Assembly (NCBI GenBank): GCA_039184055.1
Contig: JBCDBH010000056.1
Location: forward strand, 1-21,546
Direction: 5' to 3'
Length of the DNA stretch: 21,546 nucleotides
Origin: JBCDBH01 sp039184055
GTDB lineage: Bacteria > Acidobacteriota > Thermoanaerobaculia > Multivoradales > J023
Positions 1 to 6,756 of this stretch are shown here, in pieces. Position numbers and translations under genes: made by a program. The notes beneath the pieces are model-generated. The model was not told where the DNA came from. It searched no databases and saw nothing but the letters and a program-made list of their open reading frames with translations. Position 1 is the stretch's first letter, and each line of letters opens with the position of its first letter.

Positions 1-267
1 CTTTATGCAAGAAATCATCTCTTGGCGACGCCGTCGGAAGCCGGCGAAACTCGATTTTTCGCCTCACGACGCCGTCTTATCGAGGAAAAGCTATATCAAC
101 GGGCTCCACGACGGCGTTCTCGAGCATGAAAATCGAGAGGAATCATGATCCGACGACGTCATAATCGTAATATGCACGATTCTTGCCGAATCGAACGCCG
201 CCAGATCTCGACAAGCACGCGTTGATCGCGACCCGATCACGCGCCGCCGTCTACGCGCCGCAATCGC
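1..267. other. Non-coding region downstream of pyruvate kinase
   Basis: No credible ORF is visible on either strand. The stretch looks less GC-rich than the rest of the window. It contains a 7-bp inverted repeat (GGCGAAA at 43-49, TTTCGCC at 57-63) with a 7-nt loop, and the 10-mer CGACGCCGTC twice (around 27-36 and 66-75), with a partial inverted copy near 110-117. None is followed by a T-run in the direction of pyk transcription, so I cannot call a pyk terminator. It may be the edge of an intergenic region or the end of a gene lying to the left. Confidence 0.5.
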
Positions 268-1749
268 TCAGCCACGCACGCGATGGACGCGAATCAGATT
301 GGTCAGCGCTCGTTCAGAGATGGGATCACCCATCATGACCATGATGATGTCGCCGGGCTCGGCGAGCTCGTGTTTGATCAGGGTGCGGTCGACGACCTGC
401 ACCACTTCGTCGTGATGCCGGACTTCGTCTTCCAACATGATCGGTCGCGCGCCCCAGACGAGCTGGACGCGACGCGCGGTGCCGAGTTGGTTGGCGAAGA
501 CGATGATCGGCACGCGCGGGCGATAGCGGGCGACCATGCGCGCGGTGAAGCCACTTTGGGAGAAGGCGACGATATGCCGTACGCCCAGACGCCCGGCGGC
601 GTAGACACCGGCCTCGGTGACCATCTCGGGAATCTCGGTGGATTCGCGCAGCGATAGCTGCTCGCGCTCGGCGACTCCCGGATGAAGCGGCATGTAGAGC
701 TCACCGATCGGCTGGCTGCCGTCACCGAGAGCGCTGGGGATGACGCTGTCACGCTGGTAGGCCTCGGCTTCGAGAATGATCTCGGCCATGGTGCGCACGG
801 TTTCCACCGGGTAGCTACCGGCGGCGGTTTCACCGGAAAGCATGAGCGCGTCGGCACCGTCGAAGACCGCGTTGGCGACGTCGGTAGATTCGGCGCGGGT
901 CGGCCGAGGGCGCTCCATCATGCTTTCGAGCATCTGGGTGGCGACGATCACCGGTTTGCCGAGCCGACGACCGATGGTGACGATCTTCTTCTGCAGCACC
1001 GGCACCTGGTGGATCGGCACTTCGACGCCGAGATCGCCGCGCGCCACCATCACCGCGTCGGATGCGTCGATGGTGGCTTCGAGGTTGCGCATCACGGTGG
1101 CGCGTTCGAGCTTGGAGATCAGCGGCTGCACGCCACCGGACAGCTCGACCACTTTGCGGATCGCGCTGAGGTCGTCGGGACCACCGACAAAACTGACCGC
1201 GAAGTATTCGACCCCTTCTTCGATCCCGAAGGCGATGTCGCGCCGGTCTTTCTCGGAGATCTCGAACGGCAGCGACGTGTCGGGAAGGTTGATGCCTTTG
1301 CGTCTCGACACGGGGCCACCGGTGATCACTTCGGTGCGCACGCGGTCTTCTTCGACCGCCTCGACCCGCAGCTCGAGCAGACCGTTGTCGATCAGCACGC
1401 GCTCGCCCGGTCGCAGATGACCGAGGATGGCACTGTTTTCGACCGGCAGCTGGACGTCGGCTCCCTCCGCGCCGAGAAAGATCTCGTCACCGGGCTCGAG
1501 CTCGAGCGGTGTGGCGAGCTGACCGATGCGATAGCGCGGGCCCTTCAGATCGACGATGATCGGTACGTAGATGCGCTTGTCATTACCCAGCTTGCGCACG
1601 GAGCGAATGATCTTGCGATGGGTCTCGTGGCTACCGTGCGACAGGTTGAGACGCACGACGTTGAGCCCGGCGTCGAGCAGCTGACCGAGAACCGTTTCAT
1701 CAGCGCTGGCGGGCCCGATGGTGCCTACGATTTTGGCGCGTCGATACAC
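268..1749 (-). CDS. pyk: Pyruvate kinase
   Basis: Glycolytic enzyme that converts phosphoenolpyruvate and ADP to pyruvate and ATP in the cytoplasm. The product is 493 aa, a normal length. Seen: the N-terminal IGPAS motif, VVRLNLSHG (R33, N35, S37), the DLKGPRYRIG entry to the B domain, ISKLERATV with catalytic K213 and metal ligand E215, VARGDLGVEVP with D239, the ATQMLESM segment (T271), DVANAVFDGADALMLSGET, and a full C-terminal regulatory-type domain. The frame stays open upstream to an ATG at 1797, but I choose the GTG at 1749. It has a GGGAGGA Shine-Dalgarno six bases upstream, and the family starts directly before K-I-V-x-T-I-G-P. The gene is divergent from ffh across 113 bp. A 6-bp inverted repeat (ACCCGT 1788-1793, ACGGGT 1804-1809) lies in that spacer and could be an operator; this is inference. 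Confidence 0.97.
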   Translation of the reverse strand: MYRRAKIVGTIGPASADETVLGQLLDAGLNVVRLNLSHGSHETHRKIIRSVRKLGNDKRIYVPIIVDLKGPRYRIGQLATPLELEPGDEIFLGAEGADVQLPVENSAILGHLRPGERVLIDNGLLELRVEAVEEDRVRTEVITGGPVSRRKGINLPDTSLPFEISEKDRRDIAFGIEEGVEYFAVSFVGGPDDLSAIRKVVELSGGVQPLISKLERATVMRNLEATIDASDAVMVARGDLGVEVPIHQVPVLQKKIVTIGRRLGKPVIVATQMLESMMERPRPTRAESTDVANAVFDGADALMLSGETAAGSYPVETVRTMAEIILEAEAYQRDSVIPSALGDGSQPIGELYMPLHPGVAEREQLSLRESTEIPEMVTEAGVYAAGRLGVRHIVAFSQSGFTARMVARYRPRVPIIVFANQLGTARRVQLVWGARPIMLEDEVRHHDEVVQVVDRTLIKHELAEPGDIIMVMMGDPISERALTNLIRVHRVRG

Positions 1750-1844
1750 GATGTTTCCTCCCGTTCGATGACCGCGCGAATGGTACCACCCGTACATGAA
1801 GACACGGGTAACCCACCACCACGAGGACGACCGAGGCGACGACC

Positions 1845-1853
1845 TGCTAGCAT
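1845..1853 (+). promoter_or_regulatory. Extended -10 promoter element of ffh
   Basis: TGCTAGCAT reads as an extended -10 (TGn plus TAGCAT, 4 of 6 to TATAAT). No good -35 is visible 16-18 bp upstream, which fits extended -10 promoters. Transcription would start near 1860-1861, leaving only 2-3 nt before the ffh ATG at 1863. The same 12-mer TGCTAGCATGCG recurs before rpsP at 3245. Confidence 0.45.
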
Positions 1854-1862
1854 GCGCGAGCT

Positions 1863-3200
1863 ATGTTCGAAGGATTGCAAACCCGCCTCGACAATACATT
1901 TCGCCGCCTCCGGGGCGAAGGCACGGTCACCGAAAAAAGTCTCGATGAAGCGCTACGCGAGATCCGCCTCGCCCTGCTCGACGCCGATGTCAACTTTCGC
2001 GTCGTCAAAGCGTTCGTCAATCGCATCCGTGAACGCGCGCTCGGCCAAGAGGTTCTGAAGAGCCTCACCCCGGCGCAACAGGTCATCAAAATCGTCCGCG
2101 ACGAGCTCACCGCTCTGCTCGGTGAAAGCGGCGAGGATCTTCGCATCGAGGGTCTGCCCTCGGTGACCATGCTCTGTGGTCTCCAGGGTTCGGGTAAGAC
2201 CACCACCGCCGGCAAGCTGGCCAAGCGAATGAAGAGCCAAGGGCGCACGCCGCTCCTGGTAGCGTGCGATCTGCAGCGCGCCGCGGCGGTCGAGCAGCTG
2301 CGTCAGGTCGGCGCCCAGGTCGAGGTACCGGTGCTCACCCCGGAAGAGGGCGAGTCGGTGCTCGACGTCGCGCGACGCGCGCTCGGCGAGGGCAAGAGTC
2401 GCGGTCACGATCTGCTGATTCTCGATACCGCCGGTCGTCTCCATATCGACGACACCTTGATGGACGAGGTCAAGGCGGTCGCCGACATCGTCTCCCCCAC
2501 CGAGACCCTGTTCGTGGCCGACGCCATGACCGGTCAGGATGCCGTCAAGTCGGCCAAGGCCTTCGGCGACACGCTCCCGCTCACCGGTGTCATCCTCACC
2601 AAGCTCGACGGTGACTCACGCGGTGGCGCGGCGTTGTCGGTACGCACCGTGGTCGACGTGCCGATCCGCTATATCGGTACCGGTGAAAAGCTCGACAATC
2701 TCGACCTCTTCCACGCCGATCGGATGGCGTCGCGCATCCTCGGCATGGGCGACGTCCTGTCGCTGATCGAGCGCGCCGAGCAAAAGATCGATCAGGAGGA
2801 GAGTGAGCGTTTGGTGCGGTCGATCGCCAAACAGCAATTCACTCTCGAAGAGCTCCGCGACGTCATGCGTCAATTCTCGCAGTTCGGCGGTATGGGCTCG
2901 ATGCTCGAGATGATGCCCAAGGTCGGACCGCTCAAGAAGCTCAGAGGGCTCGATTCGGCGGCCCTGGGAGCCGGCGAAAGCAAGCTCAAGCAGGTCGAAG
3001 CAGTGATCAATTCGATGACCCCGCAGGAACGACGCAAGCCGGCGATCCTCAACGCCAAACGCAAGAAGCGCATCGCGCGTGGCTCGGGCACCCGGGTTCA
3101 AGACGTCAACCAGGTGCTCAAGATGTACCAGCAGATGCGTAAGACCATGAAGGGCGCACAGGGCAAGTGGATGCGCCGGGCGCTCGGGGGTGGCATGTAG
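1863..3200 (+). CDS. ffh: Signal recognition particle protein Ffh
   Basis: GTPase subunit of the bacterial SRP. With 4.5S RNA it binds signal sequences on translating ribosomes and docks at FtsY in the membrane. The 445-aa length is typical. Seen in order: N domain with the ALREIRLALLDADVN block (about 30-44), G domain with GLQGSGKT P-loop (106-113), DTAGR (188-192), TKLDGD (246-251) and the GTGEK element, then a methionine-rich M domain with FGGMGSMLEMMPK, and the SMTPQERRKP and RKKRIARGSG RNA-binding segments near the C-terminus. The ATG at 1863 gives the canonical MFEGLQTRL start, but no clear Shine-Dalgarno precedes it. An extended -10 box ends only 9 nt upstream, so the mRNA may be near-leaderless. 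It heads the plus-strand gene run; rpsP follows after a 205-nt spacer. Confidence 0.98.
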   Translation: MFEGLQTRLDNTFRRLRGEGTVTEKSLDEALREIRLALLDADVNFRVVKAFVNRIRERALGQEVLKSLTPAQQVIKIVRDELTALLGESGEDLRIEGLPSVTMLCGLQGSGKTTTAGKLAKRMKSQGRTPLLVACDLQRAAAVEQLRQVGAQVEVPVLTPEEGESVLDVARRALGEGKSRGHDLLILDTAGRLHIDDTLMDEVKAVADIVSPTETLFVADAMTGQDAVKSAKAFGDTLPLTGVILTKLDGDSRGGAALSVRTVVDVPIRYIGTGEKLDNLDLFHADRMASRILGMGDVLSLIERAEQKIDQEESERLVRSIAKQQFTLEELRDVMRQFSQFGGMGSMLEMMPKVGPLKKLRGLDSAALGAGESKLKQVEAVINSMTPQERRKPAILNAKRKKRIARGSGTRVQDVNQVLKMYQQMRKTMKGAQGKWMRRALGGGM

Positions 3201-3244
3201 ACGGACGACCGTCTGCTTGCGCTCTTCCCTTCGCACAACCTCTT

Positions 3245-3253
3245 TGCTAGCAT
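3245..3253 (+). promoter_or_regulatory. Extended -10 promoter element of rpsP operon
   Basis: TGCTAGCAT again forms an extended -10, inside a 12-mer (TGCTAGCATGCG) identical to the one before ffh and followed by GAGCT in both copies. The start would fall near 3260, giving rpsP an approximately 145-nt leader. A weak -35 (TTCCCT, 17-bp spacer) is possible. Confidence 0.45.
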
Positions 3254-3259
3254 GCGGAG

Positions 3260-3405
3260 CTTCGCGCACGCGTCCAGGGATTCGTGCGCACCTTTGCCAG
3301 CAATTCACGTCGTAGAGCTTCTGCGTCCAGCGCGCGCCACCGAGGGTGGTGAACTTTCCTGACCGCGCGGAGGACAGGCGGAAAGGAACGAACGGAGGAA
3401 CCTCT
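3260..3405 (+). other. Structured rpsP 5' leader
   Basis: The inferred untranslated leader between the promoter and rpsP has no ORF of note. It holds a 7-bp perfect hairpin (GCGCACG 3264-3270, CGTGCGC 3283-3289) and a 5-bp tight hairpin (CCACC 3337-3341, GGTGG 3345-3349, GAG loop). It ends in a strong Shine-Dalgarno GGAGGAA at 3394-3400. It does not match a ribosomal-protein leader that I recognise; autoregulation would be inference. Confidence 0.3.
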
Positions 3406-3897
3406 ATGTTGAAGATTCGGCTCCGCCGGATGGGGAGCGCGCATCGGCCGTTTTATCGGGTCGTGGTGAGCGACTCGGCGCGTGTACCCACTGCTTCGGC
3501 GGTCGAAGAAATCGGCTACTACAACCCGCGCGAGAACCCTTCGGTGCTCAGCATCGATCTGGAGCGCGCCGATTATTGGATGGAGCGTGGCGCGCAGCCG
3601 TCCGACACGGTGAAGAACCTGCTCAAACGCGCTCGCAAAAACGGCCAGAACCCCTTGGCGCCACCGTTGGCTCCAGGCCAGGTCAGGGTCGTCACCCACG
3701 ACGCTGGCGAGGCCGAAGCTCCGGCAGCCACGGAAGCGAAGACCGAAGACGCCCCGGCCGAGGAGCCGAAGGCCGAAGACGCCCCGGCCACCGAAGCCGC
3801 GACGGGTGACGACGAGGCCAAGGCCGCGGATGACGCGACCGCCGAAGCCGAAGCGTCGACCGACGATGCGGCGTCCGAAGGCGACGAGAAGGCCTGA
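3406..3897 (+). CDS. rpsP: 30S ribosomal protein S16 with acidic C-terminal tail
   Basis: Small-subunit assembly protein that binds 16S rRNA. The first 80 or so residues match S16: MLKIRLRRMGSAHRPFYRVV, then VSDSARVPTASAVEEIGYYNP, and the ERADYWMERGAQPSDTVKNLL block. The ATG at 3406 is preceded by GGAGGAA. An in-frame upstream ATG at 3346 is rejected because it adds 20 residues absent from the family. The protein is 163 aa, roughly twice the usual length. The extra 70 or so residues are an Ala/Glu/Asp-rich low-complexity tail with a 10-residue internal repeat (TEDAPAEEPK / AEDAPATEAA). The repeat is visible in DNA as a 17-mer at 3743-3759 and 3773-3789, a 30-bp period. The tail is probably disordered; its role is unknown. 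khpA begins 2 nt after the stop. Confidence 0.97.
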   Translation: MLKIRLRRMGSAHRPFYRVVVSDSARVPTASAVEEIGYYNPRENPSVLSIDLERADYWMERGAQPSDTVKNLLKRARKNGQNPLAPPLAPGQVRVVTHDAGEAEAPAATEAKTEDAPAEEPKAEDAPATEAATGDDEAKAADDATAEAEASTDDAASEGDEKA

Positions 3898-3899
3898 GC

Positions 3900-4166
3900 G
3901 TGCATCACGACGACGGCGACCACGACAACGATCCGCGCGCCGAGCTGGTCTCGGTTCTGCAAGCCATGGTGGCGGTTCCCGAGAGGGTCCGGGTCACGGC
4001 GTCGCGTCGTGGCCGCACCACCGTGTTCACCGCGCATCTCGATCAAGAAGACATCGGCAAGGTGATCGGCCGCCAGGGTCGTACCGCGCGCGCCTTGCGC
4101 GCGGTGCTCGACGCCCGGGGCGCGTACGACCGCCGCTCGTACCGACTCGAGTTGCGCGAGGATTGA
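3900..4166 (+). CDS. khpA: KH-domain RNA-binding protein KhpA
   Basis: Small single-KH RNA-binding protein of the KhpA/YlqC family, found between rpsP and rimM in many bacteria. In Firmicutes it partners KhpB and affects cell division and RNA metabolism. At 88 aa it is slightly longer than the usual 75-80. The KH core shows IGKVIGRQGRTARALR with the GxxG loop GRQG, after the LDQED segment. A GTG start at 3900 is chosen: AGAAGG at 3887-3892 gives a 7-nt spacing, and the gap to rpsP is only 2 nt, which suggests coupled translation. The N-terminus is odd, His/Asp-rich (MHHDDGDHDND), and might bind metal; that is speculation. Confidence 0.92.
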   Translation: MHHDDGDHDNDPRAELVSVLQAMVAVPERVRVTASRRGRTTVFTAHLDQEDIGKVIGRQGRTARALRAVLDARGAYDRRSYRLELRED

Positions 4167-4182
4167 GCACGGAGACCCGGCG

Positions 4183-4725
4183 GTGCGCGATCTACCCGAG
4201 TGGATCGAAGTCGGCCGCATACTGCGACCTCACGGTATTCGCGGCGATCTGAAGATCCAAGTCGAAAGCGATGTCGTCGACCGCTTCGCGGTCGGTCGCA
4301 CCGTGATCGCCGAGCTTGGACGTGGAGGTCGCGGCGGCCGCCGCACACTCGAGATCAAATCGGCTCGCCACCACTCCGATGGCTTGTTGGCACGTGTGGC
4401 CGGTGTCGATGATCGCGACGCCGCCGAAGCGCTCCGCAACGCCACCTTGGTGGTGCGTCGTGACGACGTGCCGCCACCGCCCGACGACCAATGGTACGTC
4501 TGGCAGCTCGCCGGTTGTCGATGCAGCGACGTCGAGACCGGCGACCTCGGTACGGTCGAAACGGTGATCGAAGACGGTGGCGGGCATCTGCTCAGCATCG
4601 TCGACGACCAGGGACGTCGTCTCCTGGTGCCCTTCGTCAACGCGATGTGCACCGCGGTCGACGTCGAAGCGGGGCGGATCGAGCTCGACCTACCCCCGGG
4701 TCTGATCGAAGCGTGTCGCGCCTAG
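4183..4725 (+). CDS. rimM: Ribosome maturation factor RimM
   Basis: Assists 30S maturation, acting on the 16S rRNA head region and binding S19. The 180-aa length is normal. Seen: the N-terminal domain starts GRILRPHGIRGDLKI, and a PRC-barrel follows with WYVWQLAGC (family pattern YxWxDLxG) and the C-terminal LLVPFVNAMCTAVDVEAG block ending in DLPPGL. The GTG start at 4183 has ACGGAG about 8 nt upstream. It lies 16 nt after khpA and 58 nt before trmD, in the usual order. The glycine/arginine stretch near residues 45-52 is a small insertion. Confidence 0.95.
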   Translation: MRDLPEWIEVGRILRPHGIRGDLKIQVESDVVDRFAVGRTVIAELGRGGRGGRRTLEIKSARHHSDGLLARVAGVDDRDAAEALRNATLVVRRDDVPPPPDDQWYVWQLAGCRCSDVETGDLGTVETVIEDGGGHLLSIVDDQGRRLLVPFVNAMCTAVDVEAGRIELDLPPGLIEACRA

Positions 4726-4783
4726 CGCCTGATTTTCGTCATCCATCATCCACCACGTACCAACCCTCGGCCATCGTGAACGC

Positions 4784-5584
4784 ATGCGTATTCGAGTCCT
4801 GTCGATTTTTCCCGAGCTCTTCGAGCCTTTTGTCGCCACCAGCCTGATCGGCCGGGCGCGTGACAGTGGCTTGCTCGATATCGGCGTGATCGATTTGCGT
4901 GCCCACACCACCGACCGTCATCGCAGCGTCGACGACGAACCCTACGGGGGTGGCGGTGGCATGGTGATGACCGCGCAACCGTGGATGTCGGCGATTCGCG
5001 CGCTCGAACGTGAGAGCGCCCAGCCTCCCCATCGCGTGCTGATGTCACCGCAAGGCCGACGGCTCGACGAAGACACGGTACGTCGGTTAGCGAGCCTGCC
5101 CGAGCTGATCCTTCTGTGTGGTCGCTACGAGGGCATCGACGAACGGGTGCGTGACACCGTGGTCGACGAAGAAATCTCGATCGGCGATTACGTGCTCTCG
5201 GGAGGCGAGCTCGCCGCGATGGTGATCATCGAGGCCGTCTCGCGTCAGATCCCGGGCGTCGTCGGCCTGACCGACTCGGTCGAGAACGATAGTTTTCGCC
5301 GCGGTCTGCTCGACTATCCGCATTACACTCGACCACGGATGATCGAAGGACGCGAGGTGCCCGACGTCTTATTGTCGGGCAATCACGCCGCGATCGACAC
5401 CTGGCGTCGCCGCGCCGCGCTCGACGCGACCTTGCGCAAACGCCCCGATCTACTCGACCATACCGAGCTCGACGCCGCCGATCGGCGGATGCTCGACGAG
5501 CTACGCACAGAGCTTTGTGAATCTTCGCCACGGGCGACACACCGCCCCGGGCTTGCAACGTCAACGTCGGATCCCAATAATTAG
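4784..5584 (+). CDS. trmD: tRNA (guanine-N1)-methyltransferase TrmD
   Basis: SAM-dependent enzyme that methylates G37 of tRNAs and prevents +1 frameshifting. It is a SPOUT/trefoil-knot dimer of 266 aa. Seen: IRVLSIFPELFEPF at the N-terminus, DDEPYGGGGGMVM, MSPQGRRLDE, LLCGRYEGIDERV, EEISIGDYVLSGGE (knot and SAM pocket), and HYTRPRMIEGREVPDVLLSGNH. The start ATG at 4784 is fixed by homology; its Shine-Dalgarno is weak. The last 25 or so residues (rich in Ser, Thr, Pro, Asn) run past the usual fold. Their DNA carries the apparent rplS promoter, so the tail may be shaped by regulatory sequence; this is inference. Confidence 0.97.
   Translation: MRIRVLSIFPELFEPFVATSLIGRARDSGLLDIGVIDLRAHTTDRHRSVDDEPYGGGGGMVMTAQPWMSAIRALERESAQPPHRVLMSPQGRRLDEDTVRRLASLPELILLCGRYEGIDERVRDTVVDEEISIGDYVLSGGELAAMVIIEAVSRQIPGVVGLTDSVENDSFRRGLLDYPHYTRPRMIEGREVPDVLLSGNHAAIDTWRRRAALDATLRKRPDLLDHTELDAADRRMLDELRTELCESSPRATHRPGLATSTSDPNN
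5553..5581 (+). promoter_or_regulatory. Sigma70-like promoter for rplS inside trmD
   Basis: TTGCAA at 5553-5558 and AATAAT at 5576-5581 are separated by exactly 17 nt (4/6 and 5/6 matches to TTGACA/TATAAT). The -10 lies in the last codons of trmD. Transcription would start near 5588 and give rplS a leader of about 31 nt. Confidence 0.55.
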
Positions 5585-5591
5585 GGGATCC
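5569..5591 (+). repeat. Perfect palindrome across trmD stop codon
   Basis: GGATCCC (5569-5575) and GGGATCC (5585-5591) form a perfect 7-bp inverted repeat around a 9-nt AT-rich centre that contains the -10 box and the trmD TAG. As DNA it could be an operator over the rplS promoter. As RNA it could be a hairpin at the end of trmD. No T-run follows, so it is not a typical terminator. Confidence 0.6.
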
Positions 5592-5619
5592 GCCCGTACA
5601 CCACGGAAGGAATCGAAAC

Positions 5620-5970
5620 ATGGACCAGCGGCTTTACAAAGTTGAAGAACCGTACTTGAAGAGTGACGTTCCGGAGTTCCGCGCCGGCGACACGGTGCGT
5701 GTGCACGTGCGCGTCGTCGAGGGTAAGAAATCGCGTATCCAGATCTTCAAGGGCGTGGTGATCGCCCGCAAAGGCGGCGGAACGCGCGCGACCTTCACGG
5801 TTCGCAAGATCTCCGGCGGTATCGGTGTCGAACGTGTCTTCCCCCTGCATTCGCCGTCGATCGAGAAGATCGATGTCGACCGTCTGGGCAAGGTGCGTCG
5901 AGCCAAGCTCTATTACTTGCGCGAGCTGCGTGGCAAAGCGGCGCGTATTCCCGAGCGTCGCAAGGCCTGA
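5620..5970 (+). CDS. rplS: 50S ribosomal protein L19
   Basis: Large-subunit protein at the 30S-50S interface (bridge region). The 116-aa length is standard. Seen: FRAGDTVRVHVRVVEG, SRIQIFKGVVIARKGGG, the FTVRKISGGIGVERVFPLHSPSIEKIDV core, and RRAKLYYLREL near the C-terminus. The ATG at 5620 follows GGAAGGAA at 5605-5612. A promoter inside the end of trmD can explain independent expression of L19, which is needed in far larger amounts than TrmD. Confidence 0.98.
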   Translation: MDQRLYKVEEPYLKSDVPEFRAGDTVRVHVRVVEGKKSRIQIFKGVVIARKGGGTRATFTVRKISGGIGVERVFPLHSPSIEKIDVDRLGKVRRAKLYYLRELRGKAARIPERRKA

Positions 5971-6063
5971 CGCGATCGACGTGGTGACGCCGAGCCGCCA
6001 CGGTCACGCGGTCTTGTACCGCCACGGAACCGCGCCGATCGCGGTATCCGAGAAGGGTAATCG
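5971..6063 (+). promoter_or_regulatory. rplS-rnhB spacer with competing hairpins
   Basis: A 10-bp stem with one bulged A (left arm 6025-6034, loop 6035-6039, right arm 6040-6050) ends directly at the rnhB Shine-Dalgarno (AGAAGGG 6051-6057). CGCGGT occurs twice (6007-6012 and 6040-6045), and ACCGCG at 6029-6034 can pair with either. GCGGT 6008-6012 can also pair with ACCGC 6018-6022, and CGATCGCG at 6036-6043 is complementary to CGCGATCG at 5971-5978. CCGCCACGG is repeated at 5995-6003 and 6019-6027. Seen: the complementarities. Inferred: attenuation or translational control. Confidence 0.35.
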
Positions 6064-6756
6064 TTGACGAGGCGACCGAGTCTGGATCCAACGTCCCCAA
6101 CGAGCGTGGCGCCCGTGCTCGTCGAGAGCCACCGGCTGTGGCTGATGTGTGCTCTCGAAGAGAAGCTGCGCCGTTGTGGCTATGGGGCCATCGCGGGTAT
6201 CGACGAGGCCGGCCGTGGCGCCTTGGCCGGACCGGTGATGGCCGCCGCGGTGATCGTCGATGGCACCGCCACGGTGCCCGGTGTCGACGATTCCAAGACG
6301 CTCGACGCGGAGAGTCGCGCCGAGCTCGCGGCGGCAATCCGTCGCGCCCATCCGCACGCCGCGGTCGCGGCGGTGAGCGCCGCTGACATCGACCGCATCA
6401 ACGTGCTCGAAGCGAGCCGTCTGGCGATGCGACACGCGCTGGTGGCCCTCACTCCGACTCCAGACATCGCTTTGGTCGACGCCGTCACCCTCGAGCACCC
6501 ACCGACACCTACCCTCGCGGTGGTCCGGGGTGATCAGATCAGCTACGCGATCGCGTGCGCGTCGATTCTCGCCAAGGTCGAACGTGACGCGCTGATGACC
6601 CGTCTCGACCGTCACTACCCCGCATACGGTTTTGCCAGCAACAAGGGCTATGGTGCTCCCGGGCATCGCGCCGCATTGGCCAGCCACGGGCCGTCACCGG
6701 TCCATCGTCTCAGCTTTCGCTCGGTCCCCAGCACTCCTCTCGAGGCGGCAGGCTGA
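6064..6756 (+). CDS. rnhB: Ribonuclease HII
   Basis: Cleaves RNA in RNA-DNA hybrids and removes single ribonucleotides from DNA (ribonucleotide excision repair). Seen: AIAGIDEAGRGALAGPV with catalytic D47 and E48, DDSKTLDAESR, ALVDAV with D139, and the SYAIACASILAKVERDALM helix with D175, so all four acidic ligands are present; also YGFASNKGYGAPGHRAAL. At 230 aa it is a little long at the N-terminus. I take the TTG at 6064 because AGAAGGG lies 6 nt upstream; an ATG at 6145 would still keep the whole fold. A strong hairpin sits just before the Shine-Dalgarno. The stop overlaps the next start (TGATG), so translation is coupled to the TPR gene. Confidence 0.93.
   Translation: MTRRPSLDPTSPTSVAPVLVESHRLWLMCALEEKLRRCGYGAIAGIDEAGRGALAGPVMAAAVIVDGTATVPGVDDSKTLDAESRAELAAAIRRAHPHAAVAAVSAADIDRINVLEASRLAMRHALVALTPTPDIALVDAVTLEHPPTPTLAVVRGDQISYAIACASILAKVERDALMTRLDRHYPAYGFASNKGYGAPGHRAALASHGPSPVHRLSFRSVPSTPLEAAG

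Noticed and set aside
43..63. Hairpin as a pyk terminator
   Set aside because: It lies more than 200 nt past the pyk stop and lacks a T-run on the minus strand.
682..2058. 458-aa plus-strand ORF antisense to pyk
   Set aside because: It lies over a strongly conserved pyruvate kinase and runs into ffh. The sequence is low-complexity His/Asp/Gly-rich, typical of antisense reading of GC-rich genes.
3346..3405. Upstream ATG extension of rpsP
   Set aside because: The 20 extra residues are not S16-like, and the GGAGGAA site fits the ATG at 3406.
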